Below, piece by piece: positions 1 through 8,800 of a stretch of DNA of 20,402 bases. Every line of letters starts with the position of its first letter. Position 1 is the stretch's first letter. The notes beneath the pieces were generated by a model. It was not told the DNA's origin, ran no database searches, and saw only the letters and a list, made by a program, of their open reading frames with translations. The translations under genes and the position numbers were made by a program. Source of the DNA: JAAYAY01 sp964429355 (lineage in GTDB: Bacteria > Planctomycetota > Planctomycetia > Pirellulales > Thermoguttaceae); assembly GCA_964429355.1 (NCBI GenBank), contig CAYSCH010000149.1, forward strand, positions 1-20,402. Reading direction: 5' to 3'.

Positions 1-1
1 G

Positions 2-1726
2 CATGACGGAGCCGTTGACGCGAACTCGCTCTTCGTCCAGTACAACTACGAGGACGGAGCCTCCGGCGGTCTGGCGAAATACGTGCGCCTCGATGAAGTG
101 GTTTATCCCGACGGCAACCGGGCTGTTGATTACGACTACGGGACGGCAGGTGCGATCGACGACATCATGTCGAGACTGGCCAGTATTGGCGATGGGACGG
201 ACACCCACGCCTCCTACAGATACCTGGGCGTGGGCCGGATCGCGGTCGAGGATTACGAGGATATCGAGGTGAAACTCGATTACGCGGCCAACAGCTTCGC
301 GGCGCTCGACCGCTTCGGCCGCATTCTGGATCAAGTCTGGACCGACTACGGGGCGGACCCAGATGTTGTTCTCGACGAATACACCTACACCTACGACCGC
401 GCCGGCAACCGCACCAGCCGTGACAACGAGTTGCACTCGGCTTTTGACGAGGACTACATGTACGACGGCCTCGGGCGTTTGACAGACAGCGACCGGGCCG
501 ACGCCTTCGACCAGTCCTGGGGCCTCGACGGGCTGGGGAACTTCTCTAGCTTCGACGACGACGGTGCTTCTCAGACCCGCACCACCAACGCCGTCAATGA
601 AATCACCGGCATCAGCGGCACGTGGATCGATCCGACCTATGACGATGCCGGCAACATGGTTTCTGGTCCGAAGCCCGGCGACGAGACGAGCCGCGTGCAC
701 TACGTCTATGACGCTTGGAACCACTTGGTGCAGGTCCGGGCCGACGATTCCGGGGAACCGGGCGACCTGATTGCAGAGTACGAGTACGACGCAACGAATC
801 GTCGCATCGAAAAGACCTTCGCCGACGATACCGGCGTCGAGTACTACTACAACCAGGACTGGCAAATGCTTGAGGAGCGCGCCGTTGACGACGAGGGCAC
901 GGCGACCGCCATCAATCAATACGTTTGGAGTGCCCGATACATCGACGCCCCTGTGCTCCGTCTTCACGATGCCAACACCGATGGCGACCAGTTGGACGCT
1001 GGCGACAACACCCGTTACTACACCGGCGACGCCAACTACAACGTGACGGCCGTGATCGACGCCGCCACGGGCGAGATGCACGCGCGATACGTCTACACCC
1101 CCTACGGCACCGCCACGGTCTACGACGATGCCTGGTCCAACCCCGCCGCCCCCACGACCGACGGCCCCCTCTACGCCGGCTACTTCTTCGACGCGGAGAG
1201 TGGTTTGTGCCAGGTTCGCAACCGCTACTATGATTCGGGGCTGTCCACGTTCATTAGCCGTGATCCAATTGGCTACGAAGGCAGTCATTGGAATCTGTAC
1301 AACTATGGCCAAGGCAACGCCCTATCCAACGTTGATCCGTCCGGGTTGACGTTCTGCGGGACGATCAAGGTGACTTGCCCCGGGGGAAAGAATATTGAGT
1401 GGCCAGTTTGGGGTGACGATTCAATCGCCAAGCAAATATTCGCGCCGGGTGGGGGGTGTTTTACGGATCCGCCTGTCGTCGGCTCAACCGGCATAATTCA
1501 CTGCACCGGGAGTTGCAGTGCAATCTTGACGGCGCAAGCTAAGGCCAAAACTACGGGCGGGCCAACACCTCCTATTCTGGATCATGAAGCCTGCCATGCT
1601 TGTGACATGGCGGAGAAAGGCGCGTTCGACTTCTGGTGTGGAGCGATTCTAGTCGACTGCAACCATCGCCCCGTGGCGGCTACTCCTACTCCACCCAAGA
1701 TACCAGTTCCGGGTACGTGGAAATAG
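2..1726 (+). CDS. RHS/YD-repeat protein, 3' part, with variable C-terminal tip carrying an HExxH motif (5' end outside window)
   Basis: The reading frame is open to the left edge, so only about the last 575 residues are seen. Most of the fragment is YD-repeat core, recognised from repeated YxYDxxGN/LxR units such as YTYDRAGNRTSR, YMYDGLGRLTDS and YVYDAWNHL. The core ends in the conserved RHS signature (NRYYDSGLSTFISRDPIGYE, then NLYNYG and DPSGL, about nt 1216-1350). After DPSGL a non-core tip of about 125 residues begins. It is rich in Cys and Pro, clearly lower in GC, and contains H-E-A-C-H at 1583-1597. HExxH is the zinc-binding and catalytic motif of many metallopeptidases, and polymorphic RHS toxins often end in such domains. 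RHS proteins form a shell around their tip and are usually exported or surface-linked; a toxin role here is inferred. The tip is short for a whole peptidase domain, and no third zinc ligand is obvious. Confidence 0.9.
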   Translation, partial: HDGAVDANSLFVQYNYEDGASGGLAKYVRLDEVVYPDGNRAVDYDYGTAGAIDDIMSRLASIGDGTDTHASYRYLGVGRIAVEDYEDIEVKLDYAANSFAALDRFGRILDQVWTDYGADPDVVLDEYTYTYDRAGNRTSRDNELHSAFDEDYMYDGLGRLTDSDRADAFDQSWGLDGLGNFSSFDDDGASQTRTTNAVNEITGISGTWIDPTYDDAGNMVSGPKPGDETSRVHYVYDAWNHLVQVRADDSGEPGDLIAEYEYDATNRRIEKTFADDTGVEYYYNQDWQMLEERAVDDEGTATAINQYVWSARYIDAPVLRLHDANTDGDQLDAGDNTRYYTGDANYNVTAVIDAATGEMHARYVYTPYGTATVYDDAWSNPAAPTTDGPLYAGYFFDAESGLCQVRNRYYDSGLSTFISRDPIGYEGSHWNLYNYGQGNALSNVDPSGLTFCGTIKVTCPGGKNIEWPVWGDDSIAKQIFAPGGGCFTDPPVVGSTGIIHCTGSCSAILTAQAKAKTTGGPTPPILDHEACHACDMAEKGAFDFWCGAILVDCNHRPVAATPTPPKIPVPGTWK

Positions 1727-1862
1727 ACAAGTGCCGGTACGGCAACCTTTCCCGTGGCACTGTGGAGAACCTCCTGCTAACCGAATTGAGTTGCACTCGA
1801 GTATAATGGTGTTGGGCGCTAAAAAAGCGAGCACGGTCGGACCACATCTAGTAGTGTAGCTC

Positions 1863-1965
1863 CTATTGATCTTCGCATCGAAAATGAGCCATTCGTTGCC
1901 ATTATCCGCTTCTTTCCGAAGGGTTTCGCAAGCTTGTGGCTCATTTACAATGCGAAGATCAATAG
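1863..1965. repeat. Imperfect 29-bp inverted repeat with 45-nt spacer
   Basis: The left arm 1863-1891 begins CTATTGATCTTCGCAT, and the right arm 1937-1965 is its reverse complement at 27 of 29 positions (mismatches at 1879/1949 and 1881/1947). The element lies between the RHS stop and the lipoprotein start. It could form a long hairpin that ends RHS transcription, but there is no T-run after the right arm. It could equally be the remains of a small mobile element or a recombination site linked to cassette exchange. No second copy was found by eye in the window. Confidence 0.85.
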
Positions 1966-2004
1966 ACCGAAGGTTCGTCATGGCAAATTATGGGGAGAGC
2001 TGCA

Positions 2005-2556
2005 ATGTTAGTAACACGGACACAGATTCCGATCTGGATAGTTTCTTGTTTGTTGGCTGCCGGTTGCGATCCGGTGAGAACCAGTTCGCAAGTCGTTCGC
2101 CTTCAAATCGTCGAATCAGCATCGGGACAACCGCTTCGGGGCAAGAAGGTGTCACTGAAGTATGACTACTTGACCGCTGCTGGACCGCTGCCGCCGAAAG
2201 AATGGAAAGAGACCATGTCTCCGGAGGAATGGGATAAGTATAGGCACCGTCAGGCCATACAGGGATATGAGTGGTTTGATAGCAGCACCGATGAGCGCGG
2301 CCAAGCGGATTTTGGTATTGAGTTTACCTCGATTGATCGGTTCCGGGGATCGACGCCCCCGCCTGAGGCAGATTCTGTTACTGGGGAGCCCTATCTTATC
2401 AGAGTGAAAGAAGGCGAATTGGTGGAAGAAGAGTTGAGTGTGGTGATGCAACGTGGTGCATCTGTTAAAGGAAAGATCTATACCGTTACGGTCATCGACA
2501 TCAAGGAACCACGGTACGTTCCGAACGCTGACTGGGAAGATACCTTGAAAGAGTGA
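2005..2556 (+). CDS. Small lipoprotein of unknown function next to RHS tip (candidate immunity or cassette partner)
   Basis: The protein has 183 residues. I chose the ATG at 2005 because a good ribosome binding site (GGGGAGAG, 1992-1999) sits 5 nt upstream; the in-frame ATG at 1990 would have that site inside the gene. The N-terminus is a lipoprotein signal: a short basic start, the hydrophobic run IPIWIVSCLL, and the lipobox LAAGC with Cys21. The mature part begins with a beta-strand-like segment (VVRLQIVESASGQPLRGKKV), of the kind seen in carboxypeptidase-regulatory or transthyretin-like folds, followed by charged, Trp/Tyr-rich sequence. I cannot name the family. It lies 278 nt after the RHS tip and directly before the orphan RHS module. 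A periplasmic, membrane-anchored immunity protein would be expected there, but this rests on position alone. Base composition is lower in GC than the flanking core. Confidence 0.7.
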   Translation: MLVTRTQIPIWIVSCLLAAGCDPVRTSSQVVRLQIVESASGQPLRGKKVSLKYDYLTAAGPLPPKEWKETMSPEEWDKYRHRQAIQGYEWFDSSTDERGQADFGIEFTSIDRFRGSTPPPEADSVTGEPYLIRVKEGELVEEELSVVMQRGASVKGKIYTVTVIDIKEPRYVPNADWEDTLKE

Positions 2557-2563
2557 ATGGTAA

Positions 2564-3781
2564 GATACCAGTAATGTCACGCGACTGCATCATGATGCTT
2601 GGAATCGTCAGACAGCCGTTTACGAGGACGACGGCGATGGCACATTCGAGCCCGGTACCGACGACAATTTGGTCGCCGGCTACCAGTACGACGGCGCGAA
2701 TCGTCGCATCGAAAAAGCCTTCGCCGATGATACCGGCGTCGAATACTTCTACAACCACGACTGGCAAATGCTGGAGGAGCGCGCCGTTGACGACGAGGGC
2801 ACGGCGACCGCCGTCAATCAATACGTCTGGAGTGCCCGCTACATCGACGTCCCGGTACTTCGTTTTCACGACGCCAACGCCGACGGGGACGTGCTCGACG
2901 CCGTAGACAACACCCATTACTACACCGGCGATGCCAACTACAATGTGACCGCTACGATCGACGCGGTCACCGGGGAGGTTGCCGACCGCTATGTCTACAC
3001 GGCGTATGGCCAAGCCACGGTCTGCGATGAGGATTGGGCCAATCCGGCCGCTCCCACGACGGATGGTCCGCTCTACGCCGGCTACTTCTTCGACGCGGAG
3101 ACCAGACTGTACCAGATCCGCAACCGCTACTATGACTCCAGCCTCTCCATGTTCATCAGCAGAGATCCGATCGGGTATGAGGCGGGGGATGTGAATTTGT
3201 ATCGGTATGTGGGAAACTTACCTATACATACATGCGATCCCTATGGGTTGGATCGGTGTATGGGACCACCTCCCCCTAAACCCTACCCTGTTATTCCTGA
3301 TATTATAACCACTCCGAAACAGTATTGGTTACCGGTACACGACCCGATACCAAATCCGGGGCCAGACCCTGACACAGCAACGACTTACTGTCGTAACGGG
3401 GAACTGGTTATTAACAACAAGGACTCTAGCGTCAACAAGCCGTGTGCCGAGAGGCATGAGGCACAGCATATTGCGGATTTCAAGAACCGATTTGGCCCTA
3501 ATCCCTGCAAAGGCGTGCCTGATTTCCACCAACCCTACAACGAGAAGGATGCCGAGCTATTTCACTACTACACCGAATGCAAGGCATACCGTGTCGGCAG
3601 CCAGTGCCTCAAGTCGATGCTGTGTTATGAGGATCTGAGTTCTTCGGAGCAGTCGGAGGCCGAACAGGCCCTAAAGGGAACAAACGAGCGGGTCAAGGAT
3701 AACTGTAACAAGTACAAGGAACTCCTTGCACAGAAGATATTGGATAGCTCGTGGGATCCTATGTTGTTTCCACCAATTTAG
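2564..3781 (+). pseudogene. Orphan RHS C-terminal module: truncated core plus a second HExxH-bearing tip
   Basis: The frame opens just after a TAA at 2561-2563. RHS homology starts almost at once (HDAWN at about 2600, matching YDAWN of the first RHS gene) and runs at high DNA identity to the core end (NRYYDSSLSMFISRDPIGYE, NLYRYV, DPYGL at about 3250). No ATG occurs in frame before 2768 and there is no clear ribosome binding site, so this is a displaced module rather than an independent gene; a TTG at 2669 is the only earlier candidate start. After DPYGL the tip of about 177 residues is unrelated to the first tip. It has a Pro-rich linker, then ERHEAQHIADF (HExxH at 3455-3469), then YYTECKAYRVGSQCL, whose Glu could be the third zinc ligand. 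This resembles metallopeptidase-type toxin tips. Orphan tips of this kind can recombine into the full-length gene through the shared core. Confidence 0.85.
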
Positions 3782-3984
3782 CGGTTGCTGACCGTAGAAA
3801 TAGTAGTAATACGCGGGCAACGGCACCGCCGCCGCTACCAACGCCTTGCGACAAAACGTCGTCGCTGTCGGGATAGACCGCGCCCGTCTGCCAGGAGGCA
3901 CTCGGATGCCAATCATATCGACCTGTTGACAAAGCCGTAAGAACGCCTCGTATGCTGTCCGTTGCCGCACAGCACAGGATATCC

Positions 3985-4773
3985 ATGGCCGCCACCGCTC
4001 CAAAACGCCGCAGGCGGTTTCAATTCCGACTGAGGACGCTACTCATTGCGATCCTGGTGCTGAGCCTGCCGCTGTCATGGCTTGCGGCACGGTCAGGCAA
4101 AGCGAAGAGAAAGAAGGAGGCAGTGGAGATCATTGTAAAAGCAGGAGGAGCTGTTACCTACGAGCTGCCAAGGCCATCAGCACCAGACTGGGCACGTGAG
4201 CTGTTCGGTGATGATTTCTTCATCGATGTCATTGAGGTCAGATCAGGTTCCGGTGTGTTTGGCACCGGCAAATGTGGGTTTGGCGACGACGAAGCAGCAT
4301 ACTTGAAGGAGTTAGAAAAGCTCGTATGGCTGCACCTTGACGGCACCCGGGTCACCGACACTGGACTTGAGCATCTCAAAGGGCTGGTCAATCTACACAC
4401 AGTATCGCTCAGCAACACCCAAGTCAGCGACACTGGGCTTGAGCATCTCAAAGGGCTGGTCAATCTACACACAGTATCGCTCAGCAACACCCAAGTCAGC
4501 GACACTGGGCTTGAGCATCTCAAGGAGATGGTCAGCCTTGAATTGTTGTACCTTGACGGCACCCGGGTCACCGACACCGGACTTGAGCATCTCAGGGGGA
4601 TGGTCAACCTTGAAGACTTGTGGCTCAACAATACCGAAGTCAGCGACACGGGGCTTGAGCATCTCAGAGGGATGGTCAATCTTCAGCAGTTGTTCCTCGA
4701 CGGCACCCAGGTTACGGACAAGGGCATCAAGATGCTCCGAGAGTCGCTCCCAAATTGCTGGATCTATCACTGA
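3985..4773 (+). CDS. Leucine-rich-repeat membrane-anchored protein
   Basis: The protein has 262 residues from the ATG at 3985. An in-frame ATG at 3952 would add 11 residues, but the 3985 start gives the typical planctomycete leader: several Arg residues, then the segment RLRTLLIAILVLSLPLSWLA (residues about 15-34), which acts as a signal anchor. A linker of about 75 residues follows. From about residue 112 there are six LRR-type repeats of 24 residues with the pattern LxxLxLxxTxVTDxGLEHLKGL, ending in a cap with ITEM-like decay (KGIKMLRESLPNC). LRR solenoids bind proteins or other ligands; the partner is unknown. Repeats 2 and 3 are identical in DNA. The gene lies between RHS fragments, so it may be part of the accessory region rather than a core gene. 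Confidence 0.85.
   Translation: MAATAPKRRRRFQFRLRTLLIAILVLSLPLSWLAARSGKAKRKKEAVEIIVKAGGAVTYELPRPSAPDWARELFGDDFFIDVIEVRSGSGVFGTGKCGFGDDEAAYLKELEKLVWLHLDGTRVTDTGLEHLKGLVNLHTVSLSNTQVSDTGLEHLKGLVNLHTVSLSNTQVSDTGLEHLKEMVSLELLYLDGTRVTDTGLEHLRGMVNLEDLWLNNTEVSDTGLEHLRGMVNLQQLFLDGTQVTDKGIKMLRESLPNCWIYH
4366..4523 (+). repeat. Perfect 72-bp tandem duplication inside the LRR gene
   Basis: Every base from 4366 to 4451 is identical to the base 72 positions later, giving just over two perfect copies of a 24-codon LRR unit (NLHTVSLSNTQVSDTGLEHL). The neighbouring LRR units differ at many bases. This points to very recent unequal recombination or slippage that added one repeat in frame. Confidence 0.95.
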
Positions 4774-4965
4774 GCCAGTCCTGACTCTCGGGGATTAAAC
4801 GGGAACGTGCCAAGCAGATTGGGAAGGGAGGATAGAGAACATGAGGTGAGTTTGAGACCTTTCATCGGAGCCCTGCGGGTATCAAGCCCGCGTGAGGAGA
4901 GCCTGACCAGCGTCTGGAAGCGAGTCTTGCGCAGCAATGTGATACGTGGACAGCGAGCGCGGAAG

Positions 4966-5067
4966 CTATGCTACGGGATTAGTGGTGCCGGGAGCATTCG
5001 ACAAGAGGGTTCCGGAACGCTCACGCTCACCGGCACGACTTCCTTGGGCGGCGCGGTGATCGAGGAA
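4966..5067 (+). pseudogene. Relic of an autotransporter-associated beta-strand repeat
   Basis: Frame 1 reads GISGAGSIRQEGSGTLTLTG, then TTSLGGAVIEE. This fits the pattern of the autotransporter-associated beta-strand repeat (GxGxLxKxGxGTLTLTGxNxYxGGTxI), which is common in large secreted planctomycete proteins. Only about one unit remains, and the frame upstream (from 4807) shows no related sequence. I take it as a fragment left by rearrangement. The match is short, so chance similarity is possible. Confidence 0.4.
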
Positions 5068-5077
5068 GTACGTAGGG

Positions 5078-5260
5078 ATGATCGACGATTTCTGGACTTT
5101 TGACGCAGGCCGTTATCCGGTGGGCGGTTACAGCGAATACTGGAATTGCGCCCCTCATACCATCGGCGTGGACGGGCCGCTCATCCCTACCCCTCCGTGC
5201 AAAGTTCCCGATTGGGAATTCCGGGGACACGAACCGATTTTGGCATATTGGGGTACGTGA
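5078..5260 (+). pseudogene. 60-codon open stretch, probable gene fragment of unknown family
   Basis: The translation starts MIDDFWTFDAGRYPVGGYSE and ends HEPILAYWGT. It has a protein-like composition (many aromatics, Gly, Pro, a Cys pair) unlike the random shadow frames nearby. It has no good ribosome binding site, stops at TGA 5258-5260 and is much too short for a normal enzyme. It may be the N-terminal part of a larger secreted protein cut off by the RHS junction. I do not recognise the family. Confidence 0.35.
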
Positions 5261-5289
5261 ATCGCGGGTGAAGTAGCGGAATAATTGGC

Positions 5290-5754
5290 TGGGGTCGGGT
5301 GGCCCGGGAGTACCAGGAGCACGACGGAGCGGTTGACGCGAACTCGCTCTTTGTCCAATACGATTACGAGGACGGGGCGACGGGCGGGGTGGCGAAGTAC
5401 GTGCGCCTCGATGAAGTGGTTTATCCCGACGGCAACCGGACGGTTGATTACGATTACGGCACCACGGGAGCAATCGACGACATCATGTCGAGACTGGCCA
5501 GTATTGGCGATGGGACGGACTACTACGCCTCGTACAAATACCTGGGTGCGGGCAGGATCGTCGAAGAGGACTTCACAGAGGTCTTGCAGGGGATACCAGC
5601 GAGATCGCGCGACGAGTTGACCGAGTTGCCGAGTACCGATCCAATTGAGAGGATTGTTCCACCAGCAATGCCAGCACAGGCATCGGGAACGCCGCCCGAG
5701 TGTGTGCCGGATTGCTCCGTCCCAAATTATCTGACCGGGGGAGTCCCGGTTTGA
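5290..5754 (+). pseudogene. Third RHS fragment (internal core piece fused to unrelated tail)
   Basis: From about 5290 (GRVAREYQEHDGAVDANSLF) to about 5575 the frame encodes the same RHS core segment that opens this window at nt 2-270. DNA identity is very high, including an exact 39-base run at 5401-5439 that matches 83-121. Homology stops abruptly at GRIVEEDF. It is followed by about 60 codons of unrelated Pro/Cys-containing sequence (ending NYLTGGVPV) and a stop at 5754. A GTG at 5299 could be read as a start, but homology continues upstream of it, so it is not a true gene start. The piece lacks both the RHS N-terminus and the core end. It is a remnant or an inactive donor copy. Confidence 0.8.
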
Positions 5755-5838
5755 CTATCCGCCACGAGTGAGGGGGCATGACGTGTGGCATGCGCGCGAG
5801 AGTGGCTGCAATTTGCGGGGAACAGGACGAAATGCCCA

Positions 5839-8800
5839 TCATGGGTCGAGCGTCGACTCGAACCGGTAGGTTCCAGAACTCACCTCCAACACCTCGGCCG
5901 CGTCTTCCTGCCTGAGACGTCTTACGCCGGCAGTGTCGGCGATCGGCTTGCCCGATTCCAGCACTTCCGCACCGGCACGGGTTGGCACCCAGACGGTGGC
6001 ATGGGTGTTGGGTGGTACGATGATTTGCCAGTGGAAGGTCGAGCCGTCCCGTTTCCACTCGCTCTCGATCTTGCCGTAGGGACTCTCATGGGAAGCCTTC
6101 ACCCACTTCAAATCGCCCACCGGATGGGGCCGCATGACGATGTGTTTGAAACCCGGTTCGGCGGGATCGGACTGGATTCCGGCCACACATTCGTAGAGCC
6201 AGATCACCAGATCGCCGACGAGCATCACGTGGTTGCCCGAATTCATGGCCGGGTCAGCCGTGTCGCCGTTCCACAGCTCCCAGACGGTGGTAGCGTCCTT
6301 CTCGACCATGTAGCCCCAGCTTGGATAGCTGGTATTGGTCGCAAACCCGTACGACAGGTCCGCCCGTCCTCCGGCAGTCAAGACGCGGTTGAGCCACTGG
6401 CCTCCCACGAGCCCCGTGCCCACATGCCCTTTCGTCTCCTCGGTGATTTTGCGAACCAGGTGTTCGAAGACCTGTTTCCGCGCGTCGGCCGGCACCATGC
6501 CGAAGGCAAGCGGAAGAACGGCCGTCGTCTGGGCGCCGTTGTCGTACTGGCCGGTCTCCGGTTTGAAGTACTTCTTGTTGAGCCCGGCCTTGAGACGTTC
6601 CGCAAGAGCCGTGAAACGTTTCGCATCTTCGGGCTTGTCCAGGAGCGTGGCGTAACCGGTCAGCAGGGTCAGGCAGTGGTAGAAATAGGTGGTGCCGAGG
6701 ATCGGGCCGGCCGTTTTACGGGCGGGGTCCTGGGAGTGAATCAACTTCGGGTCCTCCGGCGGTACGCACCAATCACCGTACTGGTCGCGTGGCATGATGT
6801 CGTCGGTGATGAACGTGCTCATGTAGTCGACCCACTTGACCATACTCGGGTAGGCACGAGCGATGGTCTCCAGGTCGCCGAACTGCTCCAGGAGCGTGCC
6901 CGGAATGATCACCAGGCTGCTGGGCCAGGTGATGTTGTCGCTGTAGATCGGCCAGTAGGCCGGGCACACATCGGGAACGCTCCCCGACTCCTTCTGGGCG
7001 TCGGCCATGTCCTGGACCCACTTGGAGTAGAGCGCCGCATTGTTGTAGAGGAATGTTTCCCCCTTGCATTCGGCAGAACGGTCGCCGAGCCAGCCTTGCC
7101 GCTCGTCGCGCTGGGGACAGTCGGTGGGAATACTGCGGTAGTTGCCCCGCACGCCCCAGACGATGTTCTTGTAGATGCGATTGATGATCGGCTGGGAGCA
7201 CTCGAAGCCGCCGGCCACATCCAGATCGTCGTGGACAACGCAGCCCTCGATCGCATCCAGGGTGGGCCGGCCCGGGTAGCCGGTTACCTCCACATAGCGG
7301 AAGCCGTGATAGGTGAATCGCGGCTCGTAGACCTCCGCTGCTTGCCCCTTGAGCGTGTAAAGATCGGTGACTTTCGCACCGCGGATATTGTCGAGATACA
7401 GCGTGCCGTCACCCTTCAGTGTTTCCGCGTGGCGGAGTCTCACGGTCGTGCCGGCCTCGCCCTGGACCTTCAAGCGGCACCAGCCGACCATGTTCTGGCC
7501 GAGATCGAAGATGAAAGTGCCCGGCTCCGGTTCAGTGATCTTCCGGGGTTTGAGCGTTTCGATCACCCGGATCGGTTCGATCATCTCGGCAACCAGCGGT
7601 CCCCCCGGGGCGGCGACAATCTGCACGTTCTGCCACTTACCGTCGTCAAAACCGACCTTGCTCCAGCCCGGCAACTCCTTGCGGGCGTCGTATTCTTCGC
7701 CGTCATACTCGTTGTTGGCCTGGATGGGGCCGTCGGTGGTGAACTTCCAGGTGCCGTCGCTGACGACCAGTTCCCGTGAGCCGTCCTCGTAGTCGATCGC
7801 CACTTGGAGCAGCAGCTTGGGGTAGCCGTAGCCTTCCATGGTCATGGGGGCCTGAGCCCGGGGAGCATAGAACCGGCCGTTGCCGAGCCAGACGCCCACC
7901 GCGTTGGGGCCGCGATCCAGTTGTTCGGTCAGGTCGAACGTCAGGTAGTGGACTCGCTTGGTGTAGTCCGTCAGGCCGGGAGAGAGAACCTGATCGCCGA
8001 TCTTCTTGCCGTTCACGTACAGTTCCGAAAGTCCCAGGCCGCTGAAGTAGACCATCGCGCGGGCGACCGGTTTGGTCACGGCGAACTCCTTGCGGAGCAT
8101 ACGGGCGGCAAGGCGGCGATCCTCGTCGTTCACCGAAACATCGCCCCAGGGTGCGCATCCCGCGGGACCAACCACTTCAGCAGGACTCCATTGGCTGTCA
8201 TCGAATTCCAGCACGGTCCATCGCGAAACATCCTCGCCAAACACCTTCCAACTGCCGTCCGTGGGAAGTACCAGCGGCTCTCCACTCTCGAACTCGATCC
8301 GCAAGACGCCGATCAGGCCGGCCGGATTGGGATTGTCGCCGAGGTTCTTGGCCCACGCAGCCACGGCATTGCCGCCGGGGCGCAGGCTCTTGGTCACATC
8401 CATGACCACACCCGACTTGAAACTGCCCCCCGAGCCGGCGTGGATGCCGTTGACGGCGGTGGCAAATTCATTGTCGGCCGCGAGGATCAGCTCACCACGA
8501 ACGACCTTGCGCTCGGCCGGCAAGTCGAAAACGCGGCGGAAGTACCGCGTGGCCAGCGGCGCCGCCTGGGCACCCTTTTCTCCGGGAAACCAGATCCATT
8601 GCGACTTGGCCTGAACCAGTGGGTTGGCGTCGTCGGGCTTCGGCGGCTCGTCGTAGCCGATCCACTTCGCCTGCCAGTCTTCGGACGTCAGGAGACCCAT
8701 GGACCACTCTGCCGGCTGGCTCCAGTCGGAGGCCTTGCCGTCCTGGTCCCAGACCTGCACCTTCCACCAGCAGGCCTGCCGCGATGCCAACGTGCGCCCC

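Larger units (their letters stand above)
4774..5289. other. Gene-poor stretch with debris of broken genes
   Basis: No full gene is supported here. The left part (4800-4980) is purine-rich, with one small hairpin (GCGGG 4875-4879, CCCGC 4887-4891) and no recognised RNA. It contains a strand-repeat relic (about 4970-5070) and a 60-codon open stretch (5078-5260), each listed separately. The frame changes between these pieces, so the stretch looks like a junction of several deletions or insertions between the LRR gene and the third RHS piece. Confidence 0.6.

Noticed and set aside
3782..3984. Possible - strand coding fragment with a readable stretch (RQRTAYEAFLRLCQQVDMIG)
   Set aside because: Two - strand frames are open but neither resembles a family I can name, there is no start signal, and they run antisense into the RHS tip and LRR gene.
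4800..4990. Possible group II intron or other structured RNA remnant
   Set aside because: Only one 5-bp hairpin is clear; no GUGYG start, no domain V-like hairpin and no intron-encoded protein were found.
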